This document shows, piece by piece, positions 17,964 to 26,665 of a stretch of 64,000 bases of DNA (positions are counted from its first letter, which is position 1; each line of letters begins with the position of its first letter). The notes under the pieces are model-generated. The model ran no database searches, was not told the DNA's origin, and saw only the letters and a program-made list of their open reading frames with translations. The DNA lies in NCBI GenBank assembly GCA_004556395.1, contig SFHK01000003.1, forward strand, positions 48,495-112,494, written 5' to 3'. This DNA comes from Clostridiales bacterium. Lineage in GTDB: Bacteria; Bacillota; Clostridia; Christensenellales; Aristaeellaceae. A program made the translations under genes and the position numbers.

Positions 17964-19247
17964 ATGGACAAGGCGGGGCGCACGCGTCGGGCGTATATTG
18001 TGGAAGCGCTTCTTGAGTACATGATTGCTTTGCTGGTAATCGACGCTTTTCTGGCGGCCATTCTGAAGCAGGTGGGCGTTTCCGACGCTGTGACCGGCAT
18101 CGTCTCGTCGTTTATTTCCTTTGCGTGCGTGGCGCAGCTGTTCTCCGCCAGTCTTGTACGGCGCGGGCGCTCGATGCGCAAGATGATTCTGATTCTCGAT
18201 CTGATCAATCAGCTGATGTTCACATCCCTGTATCTGACGCCGTTTCTGCCCATTCCGCAGGGCGTGAAGGTGGGGCTGTTCGTCGTTCTGATTCTCGGCG
18301 CGTACCTGATTTTGAACACGACCTTCCCGCTGAAATACAAATGGCTGAACAGCTTTGTGAATCCCGGCGAGCGCGGACGGTTCACGGCGCGCAAGGAAAT
18401 CGTTTCGCTGATCGGCGGCATGGTCTTCTCGCTGGCCATGGGCTGTCTGGTCGATCACTTCAAGGCCATCGGGCAGGAGCGCACGGGCTTTATTCTCTGC
18501 GGCGTGACGCTGTTCGTCGTCGCCATTCTTCACTTTGTTTCACTCCTTCTGTGCAGCGAAGCGCCCGAAGAAGCGGAGTCCGCGCCGAAGGATACTTCTC
18601 TGTCCGCCGCGTTCCGGCTGATCGCGAAGAGCCCTGACGTGCGCCGTCTGCTCGTGATCGACGTTCTGTGGAAGATCGCTTCCTATATTTCCACGCCCTA
18701 CTATGGCACGTACCTGATCGGCGAGCTCGGCTTTTCGCTGACGTTCGTGTCCATCCTGCACATTGCCTACAGCCTTGTGCGCGCGGTCTTTTCGCCCTGG
18801 TTCGGGCGCATCGGCGACCGTCGCGGCTGGGCCAGCCTGCTCACGCTGGGGCTTGTGATCATCGCCGCGGGATACCTTGTGAACACGTTCACCACGCCCG
18901 CGCACCGCTATCTGTACGTGGTCTATTACACGCTGTACGCCGTCGCGATGGCCAGCGTGAACACCAGCCTCTGCAACATGAATTACGACTATCTGGATGA
19001 AGCCGTGTTTTCGGAAGCGCTGGGCGCGCGCAACGCCATCAGCGGCGTGATCGGCTTTCTCGCGTCGCTGCTGGGCGGCGTGATCGTCGGCGCGATTCAG
19101 GGCGCGGGCAACCGGCTGTTCGGCATTCCCGTGTATGCCCAGCAGGTCAACTCGCTGATCGCCCTCGTCGTGGTTCTCGCGCTCATCGTGTATATGCACA
19201 CCGTGATTCGGCGCATGCCCCGCCGCGCGGAGAACGCGTCTCGCTGA
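17964..19247 (+). CDS. MFS transporter
   Basis: Membrane carrier of 427 aa with about 12 hydrophobic segments in two halves linked by a charged cytoplasmic loop (EAPEEAESAPKDTSLS). The short basic motifs ASLVRRGRSMRK and SPWFGRIGDRRGWA correspond to the conserved MFS loop after helices 2 and 8. The substrate cannot be deduced. The ATG at 17964 has AGGAG eight bases upstream; an in-frame GTG at 17955 overlaps that site. It is flanked by its own promoter and terminator, so it is probably monocistronic. Confidence 0.88.
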   Translation: MDKAGRTRRAYIVEALLEYMIALLVIDAFLAAILKQVGVSDAVTGIVSSFISFACVAQLFSASLVRRGRSMRKMILILDLINQLMFTSLYLTPFLPIPQGVKVGLFVVLILGAYLILNTTFPLKYKWLNSFVNPGERGRFTARKEIVSLIGGMVFSLAMGCLVDHFKAIGQERTGFILCGVTLFVVAILHFVSLLLCSEAPEEAESAPKDTSLSAAFRLIAKSPDVRRLLVIDVLWKIASYISTPYYGTYLIGELGFSLTFVSILHIAYSLVRAVFSPWFGRIGDRRGWASLLTLGLVIIAAGYLVNTFTTPAHRYLYVVYYTLYAVAMASVNTSLCNMNYDYLDEAVFSEALGARNAISGVIGFLASLLGGVIVGAIQGAGNRLFGIPVYAQQVNSLIALVVVLALIVYMHTVIRRMPRRAENASR

Positions 19248-19258
19248 ATTACGCCTTA

Positions 19259-19310
19259 AAAAATGCCGCGGAGTGAACACAGAAAACCGTGATTCGCTCC
19301 GCGGCGTTTC
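19259..19310. terminator. Bidirectional terminator
   Basis: GCCGCGGAG (19265-19273) pairs with CTCCGCGGC (19297-19305), flanked by AAAAAA and TTT, between the convergent MFS and NFACT genes. Confidence 0.8.
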
Positions 19311-19316
19311 CATGCG

Positions 19317-21026
19317 CTACTCCTGCGGCTTGACAAGCAGCGTTTTCTGATGCGTGTAGATCACGAAGCCCGGTTTCGCGCCGCCGGGCTTTTTTACATG
19401 CCGCCTTTGCGTATAGTCCACCGGCACGGACGACGACGCGCTTCCTTTGGAATACTTCGCAGCCAGCCGCGCCGCGAACAGCAGCGTTTCATCGGACGGA
19501 CGCGCGCTTTTCACGATTACGTGCGAGCCGGGCATGTCCTTGGCGTGCAGCCACCATTCGTCCGGCTGCGCGGAAAAGGTCAGCCGCTCATTCTGCACGT
19601 TGTTGCGCCCCACGAATACCTCCGTGCCGTCCGGCGCGACAAAGCGCAGTGGCGTGGACGGCGGCAGCGCCTTCATCTGCCTGCGGCTCTGGGTGCTTCG
19701 AATATAGCCCAGCCGCACCAGCTCTTCGCGAATCTCGGCAAGCTCCGCTTCGCCTTCGCAGAGTTCCAAGTTTTCCAGCTGGTTTTCCAGATAGGCAAGC
19801 TCCTCCGTCGCTTCGGCAATCTGCTCCTCCGCCAGCCTGCGCGCCACCTGTGCCTTTCTGTACAGCTTGAAATAGCGCTGCGCGTTCGCCGCGGCGTTCA
19901 GCTTTTCGTCCAGCTCCACTTCCAGCATGGCGCAGTTTTCGTCGTAATAGTTGGGAAGAAGCACGCGCTTCATGCCCTTCTTCACCAGATGCGGGCTCGC
20001 GGTGAGCATTTCGCCCTTCACGCGGTATTCCTCCGACCGCGCGCCCTCGGCCAGCGCTTCCTGCTTGATCAACAGCTTCTTTTCCACGCGTTCGATGTTA
20101 TTCTTCAGCACGCGGTGAATCGCCGCCGACTTCTGCTTGATCCGCTCCTCTCGATCACGGCTGAAATAGAAGTCGTCGATCGCCTCCGACAGCGTGGCAT
20201 ACGCGCGATAGCGCTGCCCCTCCCGGCTTCGGTAGGCGAACGCCGTGAATTCTGCCGTCTCGCCGTTTTCATTCAGAAGCACGCGCGGTTCGGGATGCGC
20301 AAGGATTGCGTCCATCTCCGCGCACAGCCTTTGCGCCAGCGGTAAAACCTCCCGGCCGTCCATCGACGCGTCCTCGTCTCCCGTCAGGCGGTACGCCAGC
20401 TCGCGCGCCAGCGGCGTGGAAAGGCCGCTGACCGTGCCCATCAGCGCCTTGGCAAGGTTGCCGCCGCGCCCCTCGAGCGCCGAGGCGACGGCTTCCGGCG
20501 TAAGCTGGTCAAAGGGAAGCTTCCCGTGCGCGGGCGGACGGCAATAGTCCACGCCGGGCACGACCTCGCGGAAGCTGGAAATGTTCTCGGTGATTCGTCT
20601 CGCGCTTTCGATGATTCGCCCGTCAGCCGACACGAAAATCAGGTTCGAATGTTTTCCCATGAACTCGCCGATCAGCGTTTTGCGCGCGTGGTCGCCAAGC
20701 TCGTCGATGTGCTCGAACGTGAATTCCAAAATGCGGTCGCTTTCCGCCTGCCGCACGCTCAAAAGCCGCCCGCCCAGCAGGTGCTTGCGCAGAAGCATGC
20801 ACAGATTCGGCGGCTCCAATGGGTTTGCTTTTTTCACCCGCGTGAGATGCGCGCGGGCGCACGCGGGACTTGCGGACAGCAGCAGCTGGTGATTTTCGCC
20901 GCCGTTTCGAATCAGCAGAATCACCTCGTCCCGCTCCGGCTGCGTGACCTTGTCCACGCGGCCGCCCGCGAGCAGCTGGTTCAGTTCCTTCGCAATCATT
21001 CCAAAGGTTACGCCGTCCATCGGCAT
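19317..21026 (-). CDS. rqcH: NFACT family protein, Rqc2 homologue RqcH (fibronectin-binding protein A-like)
   Basis: RqcH binds stalled 50S subunits carrying peptidyl-tRNA and adds C-terminal alanine tails in bacterial ribosome quality control; older annotations call it a fibronectin-binding protein. The 569-aa protein shows the NFACT-N region (NLCMLLRKHLLGGRL, GDHARKTLIGEFMGKHSN), HhH and coiled-coil middle regions (RVEKKLLIKQEALAEGA, long Glu-rich helices), and the C-terminal NFACT-R domain with DGTEVFVGRNNVQNERLTF and WWLHAKDMPGSHVIVKS. The ATG at 21026 has GGGGAGG eight bases upstream; longer in-frame starts lie on the promoter. It is transcribed alone. Confidence 0.93.
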   Translation of the reverse strand: MPMDGVTFGMIAKELNQLLAGGRVDKVTQPERDEVILLIRNGGENHQLLLSASPACARAHLTRVKKANPLEPPNLCMLLRKHLLGGRLLSVRQAESDRILEFTFEHIDELGDHARKTLIGEFMGKHSNLIFVSADGRIIESARRITENISSFREVVPGVDYCRPPAHGKLPFDQLTPEAVASALEGRGGNLAKALMGTVSGLSTPLARELAYRLTGDEDASMDGREVLPLAQRLCAEMDAILAHPEPRVLLNENGETAEFTAFAYRSREGQRYRAYATLSEAIDDFYFSRDREERIKQKSAAIHRVLKNNIERVEKKLLIKQEALAEGARSEEYRVKGEMLTASPHLVKKGMKRVLLPNYYDENCAMLEVELDEKLNAAANAQRYFKLYRKAQVARRLAEEQIAEATEELAYLENQLENLELCEGEAELAEIREELVRLGYIRSTQSRRQMKALPPSTPLRFVAPDGTEVFVGRNNVQNERLTFSAQPDEWWLHAKDMPGSHVIVKSARPSDETLLFAARLAAKYSKGSASSSVPVDYTQRRHVKKPGGAKPGFVIYTHQKTLLVKPQE

Positions 21027-21062
21027 GGGCAAATCCTCCCCGGTCGTTCGTCTGTTTCCAGT

Positions 21063-21092
21063 ATTATACCACGAACGCCCATCCTCTGGCAA
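21063..21092 (-). promoter_or_regulatory. Promoter of the NFACT gene
   Basis: On the minus strand, TTGCCA (21087-21092) and TATAAT (21063-21068) with an 18-base spacer, about 37 bases before the start codon. Confidence 0.65.
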
Positions 21093-21213
21093 GCGACCGC
21101 GCAGCACCCGTACCAGCGGTAAAAAAGAAATTCAACCATTTTTACCGCCGGTTTCTTCCCTGAAGCGCGGTTTTGCTGTAGAATTCAGGTATCGGAAGCA
21201 GGGAGGTGCGCAA

Positions 21214-22308
21214 ATGAAGGGAAAGCTGTCTGAGAACATCCGGCGATTCCGCAGGGAAGAAAATCTGACACAGGAGCAGCTCGCGGAAGCGATGGGCGTC
21301 AGCGTCAGCGCCGTGCACAAATGGGAATCCGGACAATCCGCGCCGGAGCTGCGTCTGATTCCGGAACTGGCGGAGCTGTTTCACACGTCGACGGACGTGC
21401 TGCTCGGATACGAATGGCAAAACGGAAGCGCGGCGGCCTGCCTTGACAGGATTGCCGCGCTCAGGAAGAAGAAGCGCTGCGCCGAAGCCGTCTCGGAAGC
21501 GGAAAAGGCGCTGAAGCGCTATCCGAACCATTTTGACCTCGTGTATCAGAGCGGCCTGCTCTATCTGGAATTCGGCGAAGACGCCAGACGCCGGAAAGCC
21601 GTTCTTCGGGCGATTGAATTGCTGGAGCACGCCTGTGAACTGATTTCTCAGAATCAGGACGAAGCCGTCAGCGAGGTTTCCATTCGAACGCAGATCGCAA
21701 AGGCGCATCTGCTGCTGCCGAACGCGGATGCCGCGCTGCGCATTCTGAAAGCACACAATGTCTGCGGCGTGAATAACGCACGGATCGGCATGGTGCTGGG
21801 CGATTACCTGCACGACGCGGACGACGCGGAAACGTATCTGGGGCGAGCGTTTTCCACCTTCGCGGATGAGATCAATTCCATCATGGTCGGCTACGCCAAC
21901 GTGTTTTTCCAGCGCAAAAACTACGCTGCGGCCGTCGACTGCTTCCTGTGGCTTCGAACCGTGCTTCGGGGCATCCAGCCGCCGGATGCGCTTACGTGGT
22001 TTGACAAGTACGACTGCGTGCTTCTGGAAACCATCGCTGAATGCCATTGCTTCATGGGAGAATTGGACAAGGCGCGGGATTTCCTGCGGGAAGCCTACGC
22101 GAAGGCCGTTCGCTATGACGGCGCGGCGCCGGGCGAGGTAAGCGATATGCGCTTCTTTACTACGCTTGGAATTGAAAATCAGCCGACCTACGACGAATAT
22201 GGGAAGACCGCCATGGAATGTCTGGAGCGAAGAATTCAGCTGGAGAGCGAGGGCGTTCCGCAGCTTGAAGCGCTGTGGAACGAAATACAGCGGGAGGTGC
22301 GGACATGA
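21214..22308 (+). CDS. XRE-family regulator with C-terminal helical-repeat domain
   Basis: A 364-aa protein. Residues 1-65 are an XRE helix-turn-helix (IRRFRREENLTQEQLAEAMG, then VSAVHKWESGQSAPEL). The rest is an all-alpha region with TPR-like repeats (KALKRYPNHFDLVYQSGLLY, AFSTFADEINSIMVGYANVF, ETIAECHCFMGELDKARDFL), the layout of RRNPP/Rgg-type peptide-responsive or stress regulators. GGGAGGTG precedes the ATG. Its stop overlaps the start of the ABC exporter gene by four bases (ATGA), so it probably controls, or is co-translated with, that exporter. No small peptide gene was found next to it. Confidence 0.85.
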   Translation: MKGKLSENIRRFRREENLTQEQLAEAMGVSVSAVHKWESGQSAPELRLIPELAELFHTSTDVLLGYEWQNGSAAACLDRIAALRKKKRCAEAVSEAEKALKRYPNHFDLVYQSGLLYLEFGEDARRRKAVLRAIELLEHACELISQNQDEAVSEVSIRTQIAKAHLLLPNADAALRILKAHNVCGVNNARIGMVLGDYLHDADDAETYLGRAFSTFADEINSIMVGYANVFFQRKNYAAAVDCFLWLRTVLRGIQPPDALTWFDKYDCVLLETIAECHCFMGELDKARDFLREAYAKAVRYDGAAPGEVSDMRFFTTLGIENQPTYDEYGKTAMECLERRIQLESEGVPQLEALWNEIQREVRT

Positions 22309-23906
22309 AGCCGTATCGGACGATGATTCGAAGGAATCTTTCAGGCGTCGCCTGTGTCGCGCTGCTCGGCGTGCTGACCTCGCTCGCCATGGTGTTCGCG
22401 GGCTATTCCCTGTCCTTCCTGTTTACGGCCTGCGAAGCGGACGGCGACCGGACAAGGGCTTTGATTTCCACATTTCTGATCGTCACGTCGATCTGGCTGA
22501 CCGCCATATTGCTCTACTATGTCTCCCTTTTGGCGAAAGCGAAGCTTGAAAAACGCCTCAAAACCGAGCTGCGCCGCATGGTCGGCGGGAAAATCGGATC
22601 CATGCGCGTTTCCGATTTCGCTCAGAAGGACAGCGGCCACTACGTTTCATGGCTGACGAACGACGTGAACGAAATCTACAGCCAGTCCTTCGCCGCGCTC
22701 CACTCCGGAATCGAGAATCTGGCCACGGCTGTTTTTTCGCTGGGCGCGCTTTGCCTGCTCAGCCCGTATATCGGCGTAGCCGCCGTTCTTCTGCTGGCGG
22801 TCATCTCCGTTCTTCCTCAGCTCACGAACAAACGGCTTCAGAGGGCAAACGCCGAGCGCTCTGCCGCGATGGAGGTAAGCACGGAGCGCTACAAGGACGC
22901 AATCATGGGCGCTTCCGTCCTTTTTCTGGCGAACCTTCGGGAACGAATCGGCCAGCGCATCGTGGCCGCGTCCGAAACCGCCGAGCAGGCATGCTACCGA
23001 TACAACAAAACAAACGCCGCCGTTTCCATCCTGATTTCCACGGCGAGCATGGTCGGGCAGATCATCCTCCTATTCGTCACACTGTTGGCCGCGATAACAG
23101 GCACCACGCCCGCGGGAGCGGCGCTGTCCGTGGGCAATCTGGCAGGCAGCTTCTTCGGCAGCGCCGGAGATCTGGTGCAGCATTTTCTGACGGTTCGCTC
23201 TTCCAAATCCCTGTGGGAGAAATTAATTGTGGAAAACACGGCCGATGACGAAAACGGCGACGTCGGCGATATTCCCGAAATCCGACTGGAAGACATTTCC
23301 TTCCAATACGGTGAACGTTCCGTTCTGGAAAACCGGAACGATACATTCCGCGCCGGGGGCAAGTACGCGATTATGGGCGAAAGCGGCAGCGGAAAAACGA
23401 CGCTGGCGAAACTCCTTCTGGGGCTGCTGCCCGGGTATTCGGGGCATGTATGGTATGGCGCACGGGAGCAGAAGGAAATTCGTCCTGAAAGCCTGCACGA
23501 CCATATCGCCTATGTCGATCAGCAGGTGTATCTGTTTCAGGACACCGTGCGGTTCAATATCACGCTCGGAAGACCGTACACGGACGAAGAGATCGAATCG
23601 GTGCTCCGCAGGTGCCGTCTGGACGAGTACGTGCGCTCTCTGCCGGAGGATCTGGACAGCGTGATTCTGGAAAATGGAAAGAACCTGTCCGGCGGGCAGC
23701 GCCAGCGCATCGCCTTAGCCCGCGCCCTGATTCGCAGGGTGCAATACGTCCTTCTGGACGAGGGCACCTCCGCGCTGGACGAAGCAACCGCGCTGGACAT
23801 CGAAACCCGCCTGCTTGCCGTGCCGGAGCTGTGCGTCATTCTCATCACGCACAATCTGAGGGATTCCATACGCCAGAAACTGACCGCCGTATATCGGCTC
23901 GGCTGA
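22305..23906 (+). CDS. ABC exporter, fused permease and ATPase
   Basis: A 533-aa half-transporter. The N-terminal membrane domain has about six helices (GVACVALLGVLTSLAMVFAG onward). The C-terminal ATPase domain has Walker A GESGSGKTT, a Q-loop region (AYVDQQVYLFQDTV), signature LSGGQRQRIALARAL and Walker B VLLDEGTSALD. The switch-region His is in LITHNLRDS. All ATPase residues look intact, so it is expected to be active, probably as a homodimer. Substrates of this class include lipids, drugs and peptides; none can be assigned. It overlaps the XRE-repeat regulator gene by four bases, forming a two-gene unit. Confidence 0.9.
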   Translation: MKPYRTMIRRNLSGVACVALLGVLTSLAMVFAGYSLSFLFTACEADGDRTRALISTFLIVTSIWLTAILLYYVSLLAKAKLEKRLKTELRRMVGGKIGSMRVSDFAQKDSGHYVSWLTNDVNEIYSQSFAALHSGIENLATAVFSLGALCLLSPYIGVAAVLLLAVISVLPQLTNKRLQRANAERSAAMEVSTERYKDAIMGASVLFLANLRERIGQRIVAASETAEQACYRYNKTNAAVSILISTASMVGQIILLFVTLLAAITGTTPAGAALSVGNLAGSFFGSAGDLVQHFLTVRSSKSLWEKLIVENTADDENGDVGDIPEIRLEDISFQYGERSVLENRNDTFRAGGKYAIMGESGSGKTTLAKLLLGLLPGYSGHVWYGAREQKEIRPESLHDHIAYVDQQVYLFQDTVRFNITLGRPYTDEEIESVLRRCRLDEYVRSLPEDLDSVILENGKNLSGGQRQRIALARALIRRVQYVLLDEGTSALDEATALDIETRLLAVPELCVILITHNLRDSIRQKLTAVYRLG

Positions 23907-23925
23907 TTCCGATTCCACAAAAGTT

Positions 23926-24093
23926 TTAAGGCAACGCTGCACAAATGAGGTGGTCGGCCGGCGAATGGATTTTTCGTCAGATGCAAATGCAAATTTCGAA
24001 GGTTTACTGGAGGTAAAGCGAGAAATTTGCATGCCGCAGATGGCGGAAAAGACATCGCCTGACGCGCCGCCGAATTGTGCGGTGGTGCCTTAA
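23926..24093. mobile_element. MITE-like non-coding repeat, complete copy A
   Basis: A 168-base element bounded by TTAAGGCA and TGCCTTAA. The ends form imperfect inverted repeats of about 19 bases (15 of 19 match by eye), and the interior is itself near-palindromic (GCAAATTTC / GAAATTTGC around a small loop), so one strand could fold into one long hairpin. Bases 23930-24046 recur at 62668-62784 with five mismatches in 117. No coding frame is apparent. This fits a non-autonomous miniature inverted-repeat element; a structured RNA or intergenic repeat family is the alternative. It lies between the ABC exporter stop and a terminator. Confidence 0.75.
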
Positions 24094-24122
24094 GCCGCAT
24101 CGGAGAGATTTCCGATACGGCT
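24093..24122. terminator. Bidirectional terminator abutting the repeat
   Basis: AGCCGCATCGGA (24093-24104) pairs with TCCGATACGGCT (24111-24122) with one mismatch, followed by CATTTTCT on the + strand. It serves the convergent ABC exporter and amidohydrolase genes and directly touches the right end of the repeat element. Confidence 0.7.
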
Positions 24123-24128
24123 CATTTT

Positions 24129-25163
24129 CTATCCGATCATCTCCCGCAGCATGTCCTCGCAGCTTCGCCGCTGCTCCTTCGTCAGGTGCGGCTGAATCCA
24201 CTCGGCATAGGCGTTCAGGCCGCTTTTGCTGATGGGCTTCGGCGCGGGCGGCACGATGCGGGCGAAGTTTTCCGCGAATACCTTCCGCAGAACTTCCTCT
24301 TCCAATCCCAGCCCCTGCCCGGAAATCTCCCACACGCGGAACGGCTCGCTGCCCGCCAGCGTGTTCGTCACCAGATCGAAGCTGGTGCTCGCGCCGCCGA
24401 ACACGATGTCCACGTCCTCGTCCGTCATGTCGGTGCCAAACACCAGACGGTCGCGGTATTTGCGGAAGAACGCGCGCCAGCCGTCCGGATCCTTCATGAA
24501 GTCCACGTACATCTCGTTGCCCGGCGTGAGATCCAGCGAAAGACGCTCAAAGGTATCCAGCAGGCGCTCGGCGTGCGGGCGATCGTCGGAGGTGAAATAC
24601 AGGTGCGCCAGCGACGCGCGCAGCCGCGGATGCCGCGCAAGAACCTCTTCCACCTGCCGGTAAATTTCGGCGAGCGTCGGGAAGCCCTCGCCCACGCACA
24701 GCCAGCCGTTTTCCACGGCGAAACGCGGCGCGGTTTCCGCCGACCAGAACGTGGCCGGGTCGCCCGCGTGCCACGTGACCGGTATCTGCTCCGCCTCGGC
24801 CAGCGCGAACGCCCGCTCATACACCTCGCCGTCCAGCGGAAGCTGAAGCCTGCGATAACAGGACGGCTTGCTTTCCAGAAGCTTCCAGCCGTCGAAGCCC
24901 GCGTCCATCAGGAGCATCAGCTGCTTTTCGTGATCGCGCGCGTCCGGCTTCGATAAACCCGAATACACCATTCCTCCGTAGACATACGCGTAATCCGGCG
25001 CCAACGCCTTCACCCTCAGGCATTCCAGATTGTTCAAAGGCCCGTTGCTGCACGGGATTCCCATCACGCCGATCTTCTCATAGCCAAACTGTTCCCTCGC
25101 GCGCGCCAGCAGCACCTCCGGCCGCCCCGCGTCCACATGCGTGTGGCTGTCGATTCTTCTCAT
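24129..25163 (-). CDS. TIM-barrel amidohydrolase-like metal-dependent hydrolase
   Basis: A 344-aa protein of the amidohydrolase-2 type. The N-terminal metal motif is IDSHTHVD, further likely ligands are the His of VTWHAGDPATF and of LRASLAHLYF, and the C-terminal Asp is in LVFGTDMTDEDVD. Members include decarboxylases, lactonases and hydrolases of sugar acids. The substrate is unknown, although the neighbouring polysaccharide genes make a sugar-acid lactone plausible. The ATG at 25163 has GGAGG eight bases upstream and puts the metal motif at residues 4-9, as usual for the family. Transcribed alone from a near-consensus promoter. Confidence 0.87.
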   Translation of the reverse strand: MRRIDSHTHVDAGRPEVLLARAREQFGYEKIGVMGIPCSNGPLNNLECLRVKALAPDYAYVYGGMVYSGLSKPDARDHEKQLMLLMDAGFDGWKLLESKPSCYRRLQLPLDGEVYERAFALAEAEQIPVTWHAGDPATFWSAETAPRFAVENGWLCVGEGFPTLAEIYRQVEEVLARHPRLRASLAHLYFTSDDRPHAERLLDTFERLSLDLTPGNEMYVDFMKDPDGWRAFFRKYRDRLVFGTDMTDEDVDIVFGGASTSFDLVTNTLAGSEPFRVWEISGQGLGLEEEVLRKVFAENFARIVPPAPKPISKSGLNAYAEWIQPHLTKEQRRSCEDMLREMIG

Positions 25164-25200
25164 TCGTCCATCCTCCAAGCGTAATCTTCTATCTGTTTTC

Positions 25201-25229
25201 ATTATATCAGGCGGCATATGTTCCGTCAA
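25201..25229 (-). promoter_or_regulatory. Promoter of the amidohydrolase gene
   Basis: On the minus strand, TTGACG (25224-25229) and TATAAT (25201-25206) with a 17-base spacer, 37 bases before the ATG. Confidence 0.7.
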
Positions 25230-25330
25230 TATGGCATTTTTCATTCATATTGCAATCGCACTCTCGAAAGCAGGATTTCGCGCCGTTCGCCGCGAATTCA
25301 TCCTTCATCTCATTCGGGGAGTGAACGCAC

Positions 25331-26593
25331 ATGGCAGCCTATTATATCGACCCGGTCGGCGGAAGCGCGAACGCCGCCGGCACGAGCGCGGCGCAGCCGC
25401 GGCTGACGCACCGCGATTTGAATATTCAGCCCGGCGACACGGTGCTTTTCAAGCGCGGAAGCCTGATTCGCGGCGCGCTGGGAAACGTGCAGGGCACGGA
25501 GGGAAATCCCGTCACCTACGGCGCGTATGGCGAGGGCGAAAATCCCGCGTTCAGCGGATCGGTGGACGTAAGCCGCGAGGAAAACTGGGAAGCGGTGCCC
25601 GGCAGCCCGAACGTGTGGCGCTGCCTTGGCCCGCTGACGACGCAGGTGTGCAATTTCGTGTTCAACAACGCCTTCGGCGGCGCACTGAAGTGGGAGCGCG
25701 AAGCGCTTTCCGCGCGCGGCGACTGGTGGGACAGCGCCTTCGGTCAGTACGAGGTACGCCCGGAGGAGCACACCGTGCTTCTGTACTGCGAGGAAAATCC
25801 GGCGAAGGCGTTCCGGCACATCGAATGCGTGCTGGTCGTTCACCGCAATCTGGCCGTGATGGGGCACGACATCGTGCTTGAAAACCTCACGTTCAAGAAC
25901 AACGGCGTGCACGGCTTTTCCGGCACGAACGGCAAGAACGTGATCGTGCGCAACTGCCGCTTTGAGTTCATCGGCGGCTGCGTGTGGAGCAAGGAGCTTC
26001 GCATCCGCTTCGGAAACGGCGTGGAATTCTGGAATTCCGCGGAAAACGCCGTCATCGAGCATTGCGTATTTTACGACATTTTCGATTCCGGCGTCACGCA
26101 TCAGGGAGAGCACGGCAAATGCCTGCCCGCGAAGAACCTCGTGTTCCGGAACAACCTTTTCGTCCGCTGCGGCATGGCCGCCTATGAGCAGCGCGACGTG
26201 CTGCCGCTGGACGCGCAGTTCGTCGGCAACGTGTGCGCGGACGCGGGGCGCGGCTTCTCGCATTACGGCACGGAACTGCCGCGTTCCTCGGAAATCTGGC
26301 CGCAGCCGATGGGGCACCACATCTTCCTGTGGCGCATCGACGGCCCCACGGAAAACGCCCGCTTCGCCCTTCGCGAAAACGTGTTCATGGACGCTCCCTA
26401 CGGCGCGGCCATCTATTCCATCATCGACCGCGCCGCGGAAGCGCAGACGGACGTCGACTCGAACACCTATTGCATGCGCGAGCGCACGCTTCTGAACCGC
26501 TATTTCGGCGAGGACTTCAACGACTTCGCCGCCTACGTCCGCGCCACCGGCAAGGACGCGCACAGCCTGTGCGCAGACGTCTCCGCGCAATAA
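25331..26593 (+). CDS. Right-handed parallel beta-helix protein (polysaccharide lyase-like)
   Basis: A 420-aa protein opening with AAYYIDPVGGSANAAGTS, a start common to beta-helix carbohydrate enzymes. Repeating rungs follow (NVIVRNCRFEFIGG, NAVIEHCVFYDIFDSG, NLVFRNNLFVRCGMAAYE, NARFALRENVFMDAPYG). No signal peptide is seen, so either it acts inside the cell on imported oligosaccharides or its export is unusual. Catalytic residues cannot be assigned. GGGGAGTG precedes the ATG. It is divergent from the amidohydrolase gene and convergent with the GH28 gene, consistent with a local carbohydrate cluster. Confidence 0.78.
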   Translation: MAAYYIDPVGGSANAAGTSAAQPRLTHRDLNIQPGDTVLFKRGSLIRGALGNVQGTEGNPVTYGAYGEGENPAFSGSVDVSREENWEAVPGSPNVWRCLGPLTTQVCNFVFNNAFGGALKWEREALSARGDWWDSAFGQYEVRPEEHTVLLYCEENPAKAFRHIECVLVVHRNLAVMGHDIVLENLTFKNNGVHGFSGTNGKNVIVRNCRFEFIGGCVWSKELRIRFGNGVEFWNSAENAVIEHCVFYDIFDSGVTHQGEHGKCLPAKNLVFRNNLFVRCGMAAYEQRDVLPLDAQFVGNVCADAGRGFSHYGTELPRSSEIWPQPMGHHIFLWRIDGPTENARFALRENVFMDAPYGAAIYSIIDRAAEAQTDVDSNTYCMRERTLLNRYFGEDFNDFAAYVRATGKDAHSLCADVSAQ

Positions 26594-26607
26594 CCGCCCT
26601 CCGAATC

Positions 26608-26648
26608 AAAAACGCCCGGCAGGATGCTTTCTCCCGCCGGGCATTTCC
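26608..26648. terminator. Bidirectional terminator
   Basis: GCCCGGC (26614-26620) pairs with GCCGGGC (26636-26642), flanked by AAAAA and ATTTCC, between convergent genes. Confidence 0.7.
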
Positions 26649-26665
26649 ATGGTTCCGTGTTCTAT

